Shown here: one piece after another, positions 14,450-20,170 of the stretch
Layout of the letters: every line of letters begins with the position of its first letter
Position numbering within the stretch: the first letter of the stretch is position 1
Virus record (IMG/VR): IMGVR_UViG_3300032208_000071
Coordinates: 1 to 22,536 of that record
DNA: 22,536 nt
Reading direction: 5' to 3' (one strand)
From: a virus
Program-made: the position numbers and the translations under genes
The notes under the pieces: generated by a model
Database searches by the model: none
The model's input: only the letters and a program-made list of their open reading frames with translations
Told to the model about the DNA's origin: nothing

Positions 14450-14555
14450 AGTATCGTGAAGTGATGCGGTTGGCCCGCTGCCAGATTATAGCAGTTGAAA
14501 ACAACCCTATCATCCCCACAATAGCAAAGATAATGTTAACTTCTGACCAGATCAC
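14418..14555 (-). CDS. Small single-span membrane protein (45 aa, GTG start)
   Basis: Starts at GTG 14555, overlapping the previous TGA, with a near-perfect AAGGAGG Shine-Dalgarno about four bases upstream; the next in-frame ATG would remove half the membrane span. Residues 8-25 (IIFAIVGMIGLFSTAIIW) form one transmembrane helix, followed by a basic cytoplasm-type tail RANRITSRYYGHGRNHKED. The positive-inside rule puts the tail in the cytoplasm. Early phage membrane peptides may block superinfection or alter host membranes; which applies here cannot be seen. Confidence 0.75.
   Translation of the reverse strand: MIWSEVNIIFAIVGMIGLFSTAIIWQRANRITSRYYGHGRNHKED
14485..14493 (-). promoter_or_regulatory. 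Extended -10 host-type promoter candidate
   Basis: The minus strand carries TGCTATAAT, a perfect sigma70 TATAAT box with the TGn extension. No good -35 lies at 16-18 bases (about ATGATA at 17), but extended -10 promoters do not need one. Transcription would start near 14478, run about 130 bases to the terminator at 14384-14352, or read on into RNA polymerase. It sits inside a coding frame, so chance is possible. Confidence 0.35.
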
Positions 14556-14719
14556 TCTGCCTCCTTGCAGAGTTGTTTAATCTCAGCCAGATCATCTCTC
14601 ATCTTGTTAAGACGATCGATACGTAGAAGTCTTTCCATCAACTCAATTTCGATGTAGTCCAGTGTCTCAGAATGAGCCTGGTTGATGAAGTCTGCAATGC
14701 CTGGGATGTTTGGGGTCAT
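14552..14719 (-). CDS. Small acidic helical early protein (55 aa)
   Basis: ATG 14719 lies two bases after the previous stop; TGA 14552 overlaps the next GTG. The product begins MTPNIPGIADFINQAHSETL and continues as one long charged helix (YIEIELMERLLRIDRLNK, then RDDLAEIKQLCKEAE) with a coiled-coil character. The 3' end supplies the AAGGAGG ribosome site of the next gene. No family recognised. Close packing and coupling support it as a real gene. Confidence 0.7.
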   Translation of the reverse strand: MTPNIPGIADFINQAHSETLDYIEIELMERLLRIDRLNKMRDDLAEIKQLCKEAE

Positions 14720-14721
14720 GA

Positions 14722-14871
14722 TTAGGAAACAGGGGTGATTTGTTCGATGGTGTGTGAAGGAAACTCAGCATGGATATGCTCAATTAACTCATCCATGTCC
14801 TTGCAGTCTTCAACTGTTGCAAACGTAAGTTTGTTTGTCCAGTTGTCCTCAAGAATAACTTTGAAAGTCAT
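14722..14871 (-). CDS. Small early protein (49 aa)
   Basis: ATG 14871 overlaps the TGA of the preceding gene (ATGA). The protein begins MTFKVILEDNWTNKLTFATV, followed by an acidic helix EDCKDMDELIEHIHAEF and a short strand HTIEQITPVS. This gives a strand-strand-helix-strand layout typical of very small alpha/beta proteins. I recognise no family. It is acidic, in contrast to the basic 72-residue protein encoded just before it. Confidence 0.7.
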   Translation of the reverse strand: MTFKVILEDNWTNKLTFATVEDCKDMDELIEHIHAEFPSHTIEQITPVS

Positions 14872-15086
14872 AATGCAATCAAGCGATTGGGGAAGTAAGC
14901 CAGCTGTGGTTGCTGTGTCCGTTCCTCACGGCGGAGATGTACATAGGCAGCTGACTGACAGCAGCCTAGCTTCATCTGCAGCTCGTTGAGGCGTGTGATA
15001 CGTGGTGCGGTCAAGATATACCGGCGCACCTTGAAGACCTTGTTGGGCTCCTTGGTGGGCAGGTGGAACGTGTAGACTTTACGCAT
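14868..15086 (-). CDS. Small basic early protein (72 aa)
   Basis: ATG 15086 overlaps the end of the preceding gene by eight bases. The protein begins MRKVYTFHLPTKEPNKVFK and includes RRYILTAPRITRLNELQMK, then CCQSAAYVHLRREERTQQ. It is basic, with a beta-hairpin-like N-terminus and a helix that could be a DNA- or RNA-binding element; no recognised motif. Higher GC here than in the block at 17005-17640. Function unknown. Confidence 0.68.
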   Translation of the reverse strand: MRKVYTFHLPTKEPNKVFKVRRYILTAPRITRLNELQMKLGCCQSAAYVHLRREERTQQPQLAYFPNRLIAL

Positions 15087-15255
15087 GATCGTAAGTGCCA
15101 GGGAAGAAAGTTGGGTAGTGTGCTGGGTTGTCCATGATGCGGTGCGCCATGTCCTCGATTTCCTCGGGATCCTCCTCCAAGCCTTGCATGGCGAGGATCA
15201 AGCAGACCTCTTGGAACTTGGCTGCCTCCTGCTCTCGTGATTCGTAGTGGATCAT
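15079..15255 (-). CDS. Small acidic early protein (58 aa)
   Basis: ATG 15255 overlaps the preceding TGA (ATGA); TAA 15079. The product begins MIHYESREQEAAKFQEVCLI, is helical through EDPEEIEDMAHRIMDN and ends PAHYPTFFPGTYDHA. It is acidic with an aromatic, Pro-rich tail. No domain recognised. Translational coupling on both ends and clean use of the reading frame support it. Confidence 0.7.
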   Translation of the reverse strand: MIHYESREQEAAKFQEVCLILAMQGLEEDPEEIEDMAHRIMDNPAHYPTFFPGTYDHA

Positions 15256-15425
15256 ACGTCTTGTGGGTAGAGTTGCTGGATGACCTCCTGATATTCAAAC
15301 GGGCTGTCGTGTTGCAGGTCCGTGTAAATCTCAGTGAGATCCTCTAGCACATATTCGCGCAGGTCATCCTCCTTGAGGCGGTCAACCATAGCCTGTGCTA
15401 GCTTCTCGGGTTCAATGTCAAGCAT
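15252..15425 (-). CDS. Small acidic early protein (57 aa)
   Basis: I place the start at ATG 15425, preceded by AAGGACGCACC, the same ribosome-site sequence found before the gene at 14312. A frame reading back to 15485 lacks a comparable site. The product begins MLDIEPEKLAQAMVDRLKED and continues DLREYVLEDLTEIYTDLQ and FEYQEVIQQLYPQDV: three acidic amphipathic helices. Function unknown. It could be a host-protein inhibitor of the kind early T7-like genes encode, but nothing shows this. Confidence 0.72.
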   Translation of the reverse strand: MLDIEPEKLAQAMVDRLKEDDLREYVLEDLTEIYTDLQHDSPFEYQEVIQQLYPQDV

Positions 15426-15513
15426 GGGTGCGTCCTTGCCTTGTGACTGTGGAAAAAGGGCGTTTTGAGTGCCCCAGAGGCCCAATCCTTGCGGAAATGG
15501 GCCAGTGGGACCG
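15426..15513 (-). other. Short gene-free leader with a repeated ribosome-site block
   Basis: This 88-bp gap after the 207-residue gene has no convincing frame. It ends in a block (minus strand CTTTTTCCACAGTCACAAGG, then CAAGGACGCACCC, then ATG) that closely matches the bases before the gene at 14312 (CTTTTCACAGTCGCAAGGACGCACC, here split: CTTTTCACAGTCG and CAAGGACGCACC). The shared block holds the ribosome site and may regulate translation of both genes. Confidence 0.45.
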
Positions 15514-16137
15514 TCAAGCTGCCTCCTGGATGAGCCTGCGGTAGGTAACCCACGTTACAGCTTGCACCTGAGCAGGTGTCAGCACGTGTCCGCACAAATC
15601 ATAGCTAGACTGGGCGGCTAGCACGTAGCTGCGCTCAATGGCAGCGTATAGCGCTTTACCTATGCTCGGTGTTTGCGTTGTTGGCACCCTCTCGCCTATG
15701 AAAATGGCGTAAGCGTGTCCATCAATACAAACACTGTCATTGTATCCACTGATACAACGGTAGAAGGCTCTGACCTTGCGACCACTGAGCACGTCTAGCG
15801 GGTCCGTCTCCTGTTCGCATAAGATCCGCCAAGCCTTGGCCTTGTTGGTGTTGAATGTGCACACCTTAACGGCGTCCATATCAGCACCGCAGTGCCATGC
15901 CTTGATCAGCTGTTCTGCGTCCTGGCAGTTACGTTCCCACTTGTTGTTGGGGCTTAGTGCGGCGATGACGCCGATGGCCTGGCCTAGGTTGATGGGCTCG
16001 TAAGCATGGACCAACCTAAGAGCGAGGTCGTAGGCTCTCTGGTACCACTGCTGACCCTCGAACAGGTCCGCAGTGTTGGCAAGCATCAGCATGCCCTTGA
16101 TGTGGCGGGCGTTAGCCCTTGGCTTGGTGCGTGTCAT
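15514..16137 (-). CDS. Early phage protein, possibly HhH-GPD glycosylase-like (207 aa)
   Basis: The largest early gene. Residues 53-70 read QAIGVIAALSPNNKWERN, then a helical stretch, GRKVRAFYRCISG near 119-131, CIDGHAYAIF near 137-146, and a C-terminal LTPAQVQAVTWVTYRRL. This order (xxALSPxxxWExN, then GxKVxxFY, then a D-x-H motif) resembles phage proteins I associate with the helix-hairpin-helix/GPD fold of DNA glycosylases, where an Asp in a D-x-H motif is catalytic. Here that would be Asp139-Gly-His141. Base excision or base-modification-related activity is therefore possible. The call is from pattern memory and is tentative; reality of the gene is near certain. Confidence 0.8.
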   Translation of the reverse strand: MTRTKPRANARHIKGMLMLANTADLFEGQQWYQRAYDLALRLVHAYEPINLGQAIGVIAALSPNNKWERNCQDAEQLIKAWHCGADMDAVKVCTFNTNKAKAWRILCEQETDPLDVLSGRKVRAFYRCISGYNDSVCIDGHAYAIFIGERVPTTQTPSIGKALYAAIERSYVLAAQSSYDLCGHVLTPAQVQAVTWVTYRRLIQEAA

Positions 16138-16143
16138 GGTGAA

Positions 16144-16323
16144 TCAGTAGCGGTTTGCCTTTACGGGGCTGCTCCAATTGTCGCGCTGCTTTTGTGTGAT
16201 ACGTCCTTCCTCGTTGAGAAGGTCACAAAAGTTAAGCCAGCTCTCGTGCTGAGCGATGCGGTCGCCTCGATACATCTGGCCGATGCATTCGCGCCACTCG
16301 CTGATTGCCTGTGCTCTTGTCAT
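16144..16323 (-). CDS. Small early protein (59 aa)
   Basis: ATG 16323 overlaps the preceding TGA (ATGA); TGA at 16144. The product begins MTRAQAISEWRECIGQMYRG and ends with LLNEEGRITQKQRDNWSSPVK. The C-terminal pattern (short helix, LxxEGxITxxQxxNWxxP) is common in small early proteins of tailed phages of many hosts, mostly without known function. It fills the gap between the two neighbouring genes exactly. Confidence 0.72.
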   Translation of the reverse strand: MTRAQAISEWRECIGQMYRGDRIAQHESWLNFCDLLNEEGRITQKQRDNWSSPVKANRY

Positions 16324-16499
16324 GACTCAATCCCTACGGTCCAGCCCATGCGGTCCAGGACAATGGTTCGAGCCACGCCGTTAGCGTTGCACAGGTCAGA
16401 GGCTAACTGTAGTGCCTCCATCAGGTCGCTGGTTGCGGCCTTGTGTTCCCATACGTCACGGGTTGTGCGTTGGATCACGGTATAGGTCTGATCTTCCAT
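16320..16499 (-). CDS. Small early protein (59 aa)
   Basis: From ATG 16499 the protein begins MEDQTYTVIQRTTRDVWEHK and has an alpha/beta layout ending GVARTIVLDRMGWTVGIES. An in-frame ATG at 16517 would add six residues and overlap the previous gene; neither has a clear Shine-Dalgarno. The stop overlaps the next ATG. Two strands with a central helix (SDLMEALQLASDLCN) suggest a compact fold. No family recognised. Confidence 0.68.
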   Translation of the reverse strand: MEDQTYTVIQRTTRDVWEHKAATSDLMEALQLASDLCNANGVARTIVLDRMGWTVGIES

Positions 16500-16501
16500 G
16501 A

Positions 16502-16660
16502 TCAATAGCCAATCCATTCGCAGAGGGTGACGGCATCAAATGCCATATCACCTAGCTCCTTGAGTGCGTCCTTGAAGTCTAGGTCGTGTTGCTTGCAGAA
16601 TGCTGTGGCTTCTTTGGTGTCAAAGATGCCGAACTCTGCGGCTGCTTCTAGTGTTGTCAT
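16502..16660 (-). CDS. First small gene of the early operon (52 aa)
   Basis: From ATG 16660, the product begins MTTLEAAAEFGIFDTKEATA and ends with an acidic helix ELGDMAFDAVTLCEWIGY. It lies about 26 bases downstream of the probable start site of the promoter at 16720-16693, so it is the first gene read. The frame stays open to 16720, but the extra residues would cover the promoter. There is no clear Shine-Dalgarno before the ATG. Function unknown. Confidence 0.66.
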   Translation of the reverse strand: MTTLEAAAEFGIFDTKEATAFCKQHDLDFKDALKELGDMAFDAVTLCEWIGY

Positions 16661-16690
16661 GGTGAGCGGTCGGTGGTGGTTTGCTCGTGT

Positions 16691-16707
16691 CCAGCCTAGC
16701 GGGCTGG
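16691..16707. repeat. Inverted repeat over the early promoter
   Basis: CCAGCC, five-base spacer TAGCG, GGCTGG: a perfect six-pair inverted repeat that covers the -10 box and part of the spacer of the early promoter. It could be an operator for a repressor or a hairpin at the start of the transcript. No T run follows on either strand, so it is not a simple terminator. Confidence 0.4.
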
Positions 16708-16720
16708 GCTTAGGTGTCAA
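16693..16720 (-). promoter_or_regulatory. Host-type early promoter
   Basis: On the minus strand a perfect -35 TTGACA (16720-16715) is followed after 16 bases by TAGGCT (16698-16693), which keeps the first two and last bases of TATAAT. The predicted start near 16686 gives a leader of about 26 bases to the first early gene. Host RNA polymerase would use it just after DNA entry. The -10 is weak, so an activator is possible. Confidence 0.5.
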
Positions 16721-17004
16721 GCGGTGGCTGTGAAAGCCGCTGCTCTATCGATCGTGGGTTGGCCTGACTTCGCGTCGGCTCCTCTCGATCGGTGACCCTA
16801 TGATTGCAAAAATTCAGCCGATAACCACGAAAGGTGGACAGTTGGCCAACCGGCCGACAGATCACATCAAACAGACCCCCAGCACCCCCTATAATCAATG
16901 AGAACCGCGAAACAATAGAAGGCATGGGGTAGTACAGTTGTTCCTGTGCCAATCGAAGGGGTGGCATGGGGGTACTGCGGCCGTGCTATCACGTATACTA
17001 GACC

Positions 17005-17151
17005 TCAGAAATTTTTGTTAATTTTTTGCCGGCTTGTAACGTAACAACCTTGACAAGTTACCTCACGAATAGGGTATGATGCATTTACTTTGACATCTTT
17101 ACCACACACAAGACACGAAAGTATCTTGACATCAGGCATAGGAAAGTCCAT
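17005..17151 (-). CDS. Zinc-ribbon protein (48 aa)
   Basis: ATG 17151 overlaps the TAA of the previous gene (TAATG); TGA at 17005. The product begins MDFPMPDVKILSCLVCGKDV and has Cys13-xx-Cys16 and Cys33-xx-Cys36 (SCLVCG and VTCQGCY), spaced like a rubredoxin-type zinc ribbon, then a basic tail SRQKINKNF. Such tiny ribbons bind nucleic acid or proteins such as RNA polymerase. Its place near the genome junction suggests it is made very early or sits at the right end as a late accessory gene. Zinc binding is inferred from the four Cys. Confidence 0.75.
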   Translation of the reverse strand: MDFPMPDVKILSCLVCGKDVKVNASYPIREVTCQGCYVTSRQKINKNF

Positions 17152-17375
17152 TAGATTACCATTTTAGTGTTGTCGTTAGGTTCTTCATGTACTTCAGGAC
17201 CAAAACCATGCTTAGCTATGTATTTACGGTATTCATCATTATCTTTATCAGTATCTGTACCGTACTTTTCAATCATTTGATAACACCAGTCACGAATAGC
17301 ACTGACACCAGGGGTAAACTTAGCTGTACCAAACACACGACCTACATCTTTAGGAGTTAGACGTATACATGCCAT
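17151..17375 (-). CDS. AT-rich hypothetical protein at the genome junction (74 aa)
   Basis: From ATG 17375 the protein begins MACIRLTPKDVGRVFGTAKF and continues TPGVSAIRDWCYQMIEKYG, ending with an acidic stretch and EEPNDNTKMVI. A GTG at 17471 would lengthen it by 32 residues and overlap the upstream gene by 65 bp; no ribosome site supports either. No family recognised. Its AT-rich codons differ from the GC-richer early genes at 14.8-16.7 kb, fitting a separately acquired block. Confidence 0.65.
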   Translation of the reverse strand: MACIRLTPKDVGRVFGTAKFTPGVSAIRDWCYQMIEKYGTDTDKDNDEYRKYIAKHGFGPEVHEEPNDNTKMVI

Positions 17376-17406
17376 GTTTTTGTAATACACAACAAAGTAA
17401 TTAGGT

Positions 17407-17640
17407 TCAATACGGTTTCGATGGTAACTGACGCTGCAATCTGTCGTATTCTTGTCGTAATTGTACTGCACTCTTTTCTTGACTATATGGTGGGTTAGTT
17501 TGGAAGTCTTTCAGGTCTTGTATGTAGGGCGGAAACCATTGGTTTACCCGTACGCATTGATTCCAATTGACGGGATTTAATATACATGATATCACTATTA
17601 TCTCAATAAACTTAGATACGTGATACAGGCTAGTTAACAT
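17407..17640 (-). CDS. Small membrane-anchored hypothetical protein (77 aa)
   Basis: ATG 17640; no Shine-Dalgarno visible. Residues 11-26 (KFIEIIVISCILNPVN) form a short hydrophobic segment that could be a signal anchor. The rest is soluble, with a Pro-rich part (WFPPYIQDLKDFQTNPP) and a charged helix AVQLRQEYDRLQRQLPSK. Membrane anchor plus helix recalls inner-membrane spanins (Rz type), but T7 Rz lies before large terminase, not after it, so this is weak. It is the first gene after the candidate phage promoter at 17760-17737. Confidence 0.55.
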   Translation of the reverse strand: MLTSLYHVSKFIEIIVISCILNPVNWNQCVRVNQWFPPYIQDLKDFQTNPPYSQEKSAVQLRQEYDRLQRQLPSKPY

Positions 17641-17664
17641 ACAAATAAATACATGTTTTTTTAG

Positions 17665-17683
17665 ATGTCCATTCAGCGGACAT
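17665..17683. repeat. Perfect hairpin ATGTCC/GGACAT
   Basis: A six-pair inverted repeat with a seven-base loop (ATGTCC, ATTCAGC, GGACAT). No T run follows on the minus strand, where an A-rich stretch comes next. It is the second of two hairpins between the candidate promoter and the next gene, and may be a leader structure or replication-related element. Confidence 0.45.
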
Positions 17684-17686
17684 AAG

Positions 17687-17712
17687 TAAAGGGGAGAGTT
17701 TTATGTCTCCCC
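17687..17712 (-). terminator. Hairpin GGGGAGA/TCTCCCC, possible phage-type terminator
   Basis: On the minus strand a perfect seven-pair GC-rich stem (GGGGAGA, eight-base loop, TCTCCCC) is followed by TTTACTT. The T tail is short and interrupted, weaker than a textbook intrinsic terminator, yet T7-type terminators also have such form. It lies about 25 bases after the candidate promoter. It may end terminase transcripts or protect a 5' end. Confidence 0.45.
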
Positions 17713-17736
17713 AAACACAAGAGGAGTCCACCCTTC

Positions 17737-17760
17737 TCCCCTTGTATAAGTGGGGACCCT
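17737..17760 (-). promoter_or_regulatory. Candidate phage RNA polymerase promoter / right-end origin (phiOR position)
   Basis: On the minus strand this reads AGGGTCCCCACTTATACA, then A, then GGGGA, running on as GAAGGG. It is the second copy of the element at 12921-12944 (23 of 24 identical). T7 has promoter phiOR just after gene 19, next to the right end, where it serves transcription and replication. This copy begins two bases after the large-terminase stop, the same place. The purine-rich GGGGAGAAGG downstream resembles the start of T7 transcripts. The sequence identity is certain; function is inferred. Confidence 0.62.
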
Positions 17761-17762
17761 GG

Positions 17763-19517
17763 TTAAACCCAGTTAGCAACTGATGTCTTACCTCTTGCTT
17801 GTCTTTGTTGTTCTGCGGTCATACCAAACACGAGGTGGTTGGCTGATTGTTGCGGGTCTTCTATAAATGCTTCTAGCATTTGGTTCCACTCTTCACGTTT
17901 ACGTGCTTTGATTTCTTCCATTGCGGAAATACCAAAAGCATCTGTAAAGTATTTAACACCTTGTGCTAGACAGTCTATTCTATCGTCGTGTCTTACTGCG
18001 CCTTTTTCACGGCACATGCGGCTCATTTGGTAGAATAACATGTAGAGAAGACGCCGTTCAGGTGCCTCATCGGGGTTAGATTTGTAATCCCAGTCAATGA
18101 CGCTACGATCAACAACCAACCGATGTTGGTTAAGAATAGGCTCCAAAGCATCGATGATACGATCTTCTTTTCGTACGTTTGCACGTGTTTCCTCAATACC
18201 AATGTTCATTGAAAGGTTTTGGATGTGTTTTTTAAACAGTTCTCCAACAATGCCATCACCAAAGTTACTTTCAATAAGGAGTGTAGAAGCTTTGTACTTT
18301 TTACAACCTTTTAGAATGTCCAGTAACGTGTTGTCTGAGTATCCATCCTTGTAAGCTCGCATTTCATGCAAGTACAAAAAACCATTTCGCTGGGAGATAT
18401 AAGCTGCTGTCGTCTCATCCGAGCCTCTACCCGATGGATCAACTGAGCAGATTGTTTCGGCGTAAGGTAACCATTCGCCTTGGAGCTGCATTGGACTGTA
18501 GAAATAATCTCCAGGTAGTCCGACAGTTGGCGCATCTTTGATGACGTTTTGGGGGTCTGAGCACCAGATGATTGACTCAGGACACTTATCAGGGTTAACG
18601 GAAGTAACGATAAGGTCAGCCATTTTAAGCGGGAATTTTTCTGCATCACTTAAACTTGTGTCTAACATGAACTGGAGCAGGAAGTTAGACCTACCCATGG
18701 CCGCTTCACGCTCAATTAGGTCTTCGTGGTCAAATCTATCGTCAGTTACGTCCCAGGGTTCCACTCCTCCGTCAATGTCTTCTTGGAGTTGTGGGGCAAG
18801 TAATCCTTCATAATTACTGGTTTTACGGGGATAACGTGCTGGCCACACGAAAGGGCGATAATTCCGTTCTGCCAATTTGCGATAGACCGTAAAAACCGTT
18901 TGGGGAGTTCCTAGGAACATGATCCGGCTATCATCTTTAGGCGTAAGAATAGATTCGGCTTCTGTACAAAGTTGCAGGAGTTTTTCCCGCATAAGTTCTG
19001 TCATCGAGTTACCAGGAACTTCGATGTCATCGAGAATCATAAGGTCTGCGCGGCTGCCAGTCAATTGGCCAGTAATCCCTACGGATTTGACGGATGGGGC
19101 TTGGTGGGGAGAGCAGTTTACGTCGAAAGAGATCCGACTCCATCTGGCGTCGTCGCTCTTCGGCCTCAAATGAGTCAACCATGGAGTTTCAATAATCAGC
19201 TTTTGTAGGAAGATTGACATATTATCTGCACGCTCTTTTGATGCGGAGATAATCATTATTTTCTTTTCTGGATTATTAAACAAAGTCCAAAGCACGAAAG
19301 CGCCAGTAATCCAAGACTTACCGACGCCTCGAAAAGCTTGTATTTGTAGACGCTTAGGTCCATTTTGTAGATAGTCTGCAATTGCGTATTGTGCGCGTGT
19401 GGGTGAAGGAAGGTCAAGCTGCCCCCACAAAGCCTGTAGGAACAGCTTAAAGTCGGCTTGCATAGCATCGACTACCGAGACCTCTTTCACCGCGCTAGAG
19501 CGGCGTTTACGGGGCAT
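17763..19517 (-). CDS. terL: Terminase large subunit (DNA packaging motor), T7 gp19-like
   Basis: A 584-residue protein, nearly the length of T7 gp19 (586). The ATPase domain has Walker A FRGVGKSW at 62-69, Walker B LMILDD at 159-164 and the coupling motif FLGTPQT near 201-207. The nuclease domain has Asp360 (CSVDPSGRGSDETT), Glu416 (LLIESNFGDG) and Asp511/Asp512 (VRHDDRIDC). It cuts concatemers and pumps DNA through the portal using ATP. It follows small terminase by several genes, an arrangement looser than in T7. A candidate phage promoter begins right after its stop. Confidence 0.96.
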   Translation of the reverse strand: MPRKRRSSAVKEVSVVDAMQADFKLFLQALWGQLDLPSPTRAQYAIADYLQNGPKRLQIQAFRGVGKSWITGAFVLWTLFNNPEKKIMIISASKERADNMSIFLQKLIIETPWLTHLRPKSDDARWSRISFDVNCSPHQAPSVKSVGITGQLTGSRADLMILDDIEVPGNSMTELMREKLLQLCTEAESILTPKDDSRIMFLGTPQTVFTVYRKLAERNYRPFVWPARYPRKTSNYEGLLAPQLQEDIDGGVEPWDVTDDRFDHEDLIEREAAMGRSNFLLQFMLDTSLSDAEKFPLKMADLIVTSVNPDKCPESIIWCSDPQNVIKDAPTVGLPGDYFYSPMQLQGEWLPYAETICSVDPSGRGSDETTAAYISQRNGFLYLHEMRAYKDGYSDNTLLDILKGCKKYKASTLLIESNFGDGIVGELFKKHIQNLSMNIGIEETRANVRKEDRIIDALEPILNQHRLVVDRSVIDWDYKSNPDEAPERRLLYMLFYQMSRMCREKGAVRHDDRIDCLAQGVKYFTDAFGISAMEEIKARKREEWNQMLEAFIEDPQQSANHLVFGMTAEQQRQARGKTSVANWV

Positions 19518-19528
19518 ATAGAGGGGTT

Positions 19529-20170
19529 TTATTTACGGCGTGTGTTGTAGCGTTTACCACGCCAAGTGAACTCTTTTTTACCGGCTTTACGTGCAGCAGC
19601 AAATGCTTTATCGAATGACTGAGCACGTGTCATACCTTTTTCAGGATTAGCCGGACCTTGTTTTGGTTTGTAGTCACCACGTTTGCGGGCTGCATCTAGC
19701 GTACCGTCTGCAGCTTTTTGAGGCGCAAGTCCTTCAGTAATACCTAAAAGTGCCAAAGCTTTACCAACAGTAGCAGCACCAGCACCAATGCCTAGTTTTC
19801 TAACAGCAGCACTAGCTGCTTTAGGACGTGGTTTTGGTGTACGGTTAGGTTTAGGTGGTGTGTTGTTTTTTACTTTTGGACGCTCTCCAATAACACCTGA
19901 CACACGCCTCATGGGGCCTTGTGCGGGAGCAGAACGTGGACCCGCTGCACCACGAGGGGTGCTGCTACCTTGACGGGTTGTAAGACCGCGGCCACGGGTA
20001 ACGCGTGCAGTTCCAGTGCCACTGCCTTGACCACCACGGGTCATTTTGTCAGGAGATCCAGTGCGACGTGCAGTTTCTGCACCTTTGACGCGAGTAGGGC
20101 GACGTGCACTGCTAGTAACAGGTGTTTTTGCTTTTACACGACCGCGGCGGTTGTAAGTACGCTTCGCCAT
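19529..20170 (-). CDS. Very basic disordered protein with conserved C-terminal motif (213 aa)
   Basis: Begins MAKRTYNRRGRVKAKTP; residues 1-120 are Arg/Thr/Gly/Pro-rich and probably disordered. A short hydrophobic part (KLGIGAGAATVGKALALLGI) near 125-144 is followed by a compact ending GMTRAQSFDKAFAAARKAGK then EFTWRGKRYNTRRK. That ending (SFxKAFxxARKxGKxxFxWxGKxY) recurs in many marine cyanophage proteins as I recall, including virion-associated ones, with no known function. It may bind DNA in the head or during packaging. Position next to terminase fits a late, structural or packaging role. Confidence 0.75.
   Translation of the reverse strand: MAKRTYNRRGRVKAKTPVTSSARRPTRVKGAETARRTGSPDKMTRGGQGSGTGTARVTRGRGLTTRQGSSTPRGAAGPRSAPAQGPMRRVSGVIGERPKVKNNTPPKPNRTPKPRPKAASAAVRKLGIGAGAATVGKALALLGITEGLAPQKAADGTLDAARKRGDYKPKQGPANPEKGMTRAQSFDKAFAAARKAGKKEFTWRGKRYNTRRK

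Larger units (their letters stand above)
16661..17004 (-). other. Gene-free stretch at the start of the early region
   Basis: About 344 bp without a convincing gene; the one longer frame (16710-16967) has irregular composition and no ribosome site. It holds the promoter at 16720-16693, a possible second host-type promoter on the minus strand (TTGTTT, 16 bases, TATAGG near 16912-16885), a palindrome GTTGGCCAAC near 16841-16850, and two similar GGCATGGGG copies at 16921 and 16963. A terminal repeat or packaging site may lie here, but I cannot see its edges. Confidence 0.5.

Noticed and set aside
16355-16385. GGTTCGAGCC resembling the T-arm of a tRNA
   Set aside because: No acceptor, D or anticodon arm can be drawn around it, and it lies within a coupled small gene.
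16710-16967. 85-codon minus-strand frame in the early gene-free stretch
   Set aside because: Irregular composition, no ribosome site, no coupling, and it covers a probable promoter and inverted repeat.
17051-17082. Plus-strand TTGACA ... TATGAT promoter-like pair
   Set aside because: Spacing is 19 bases, it lies inside the zinc-ribbon gene, and no plus-strand gene follows it.
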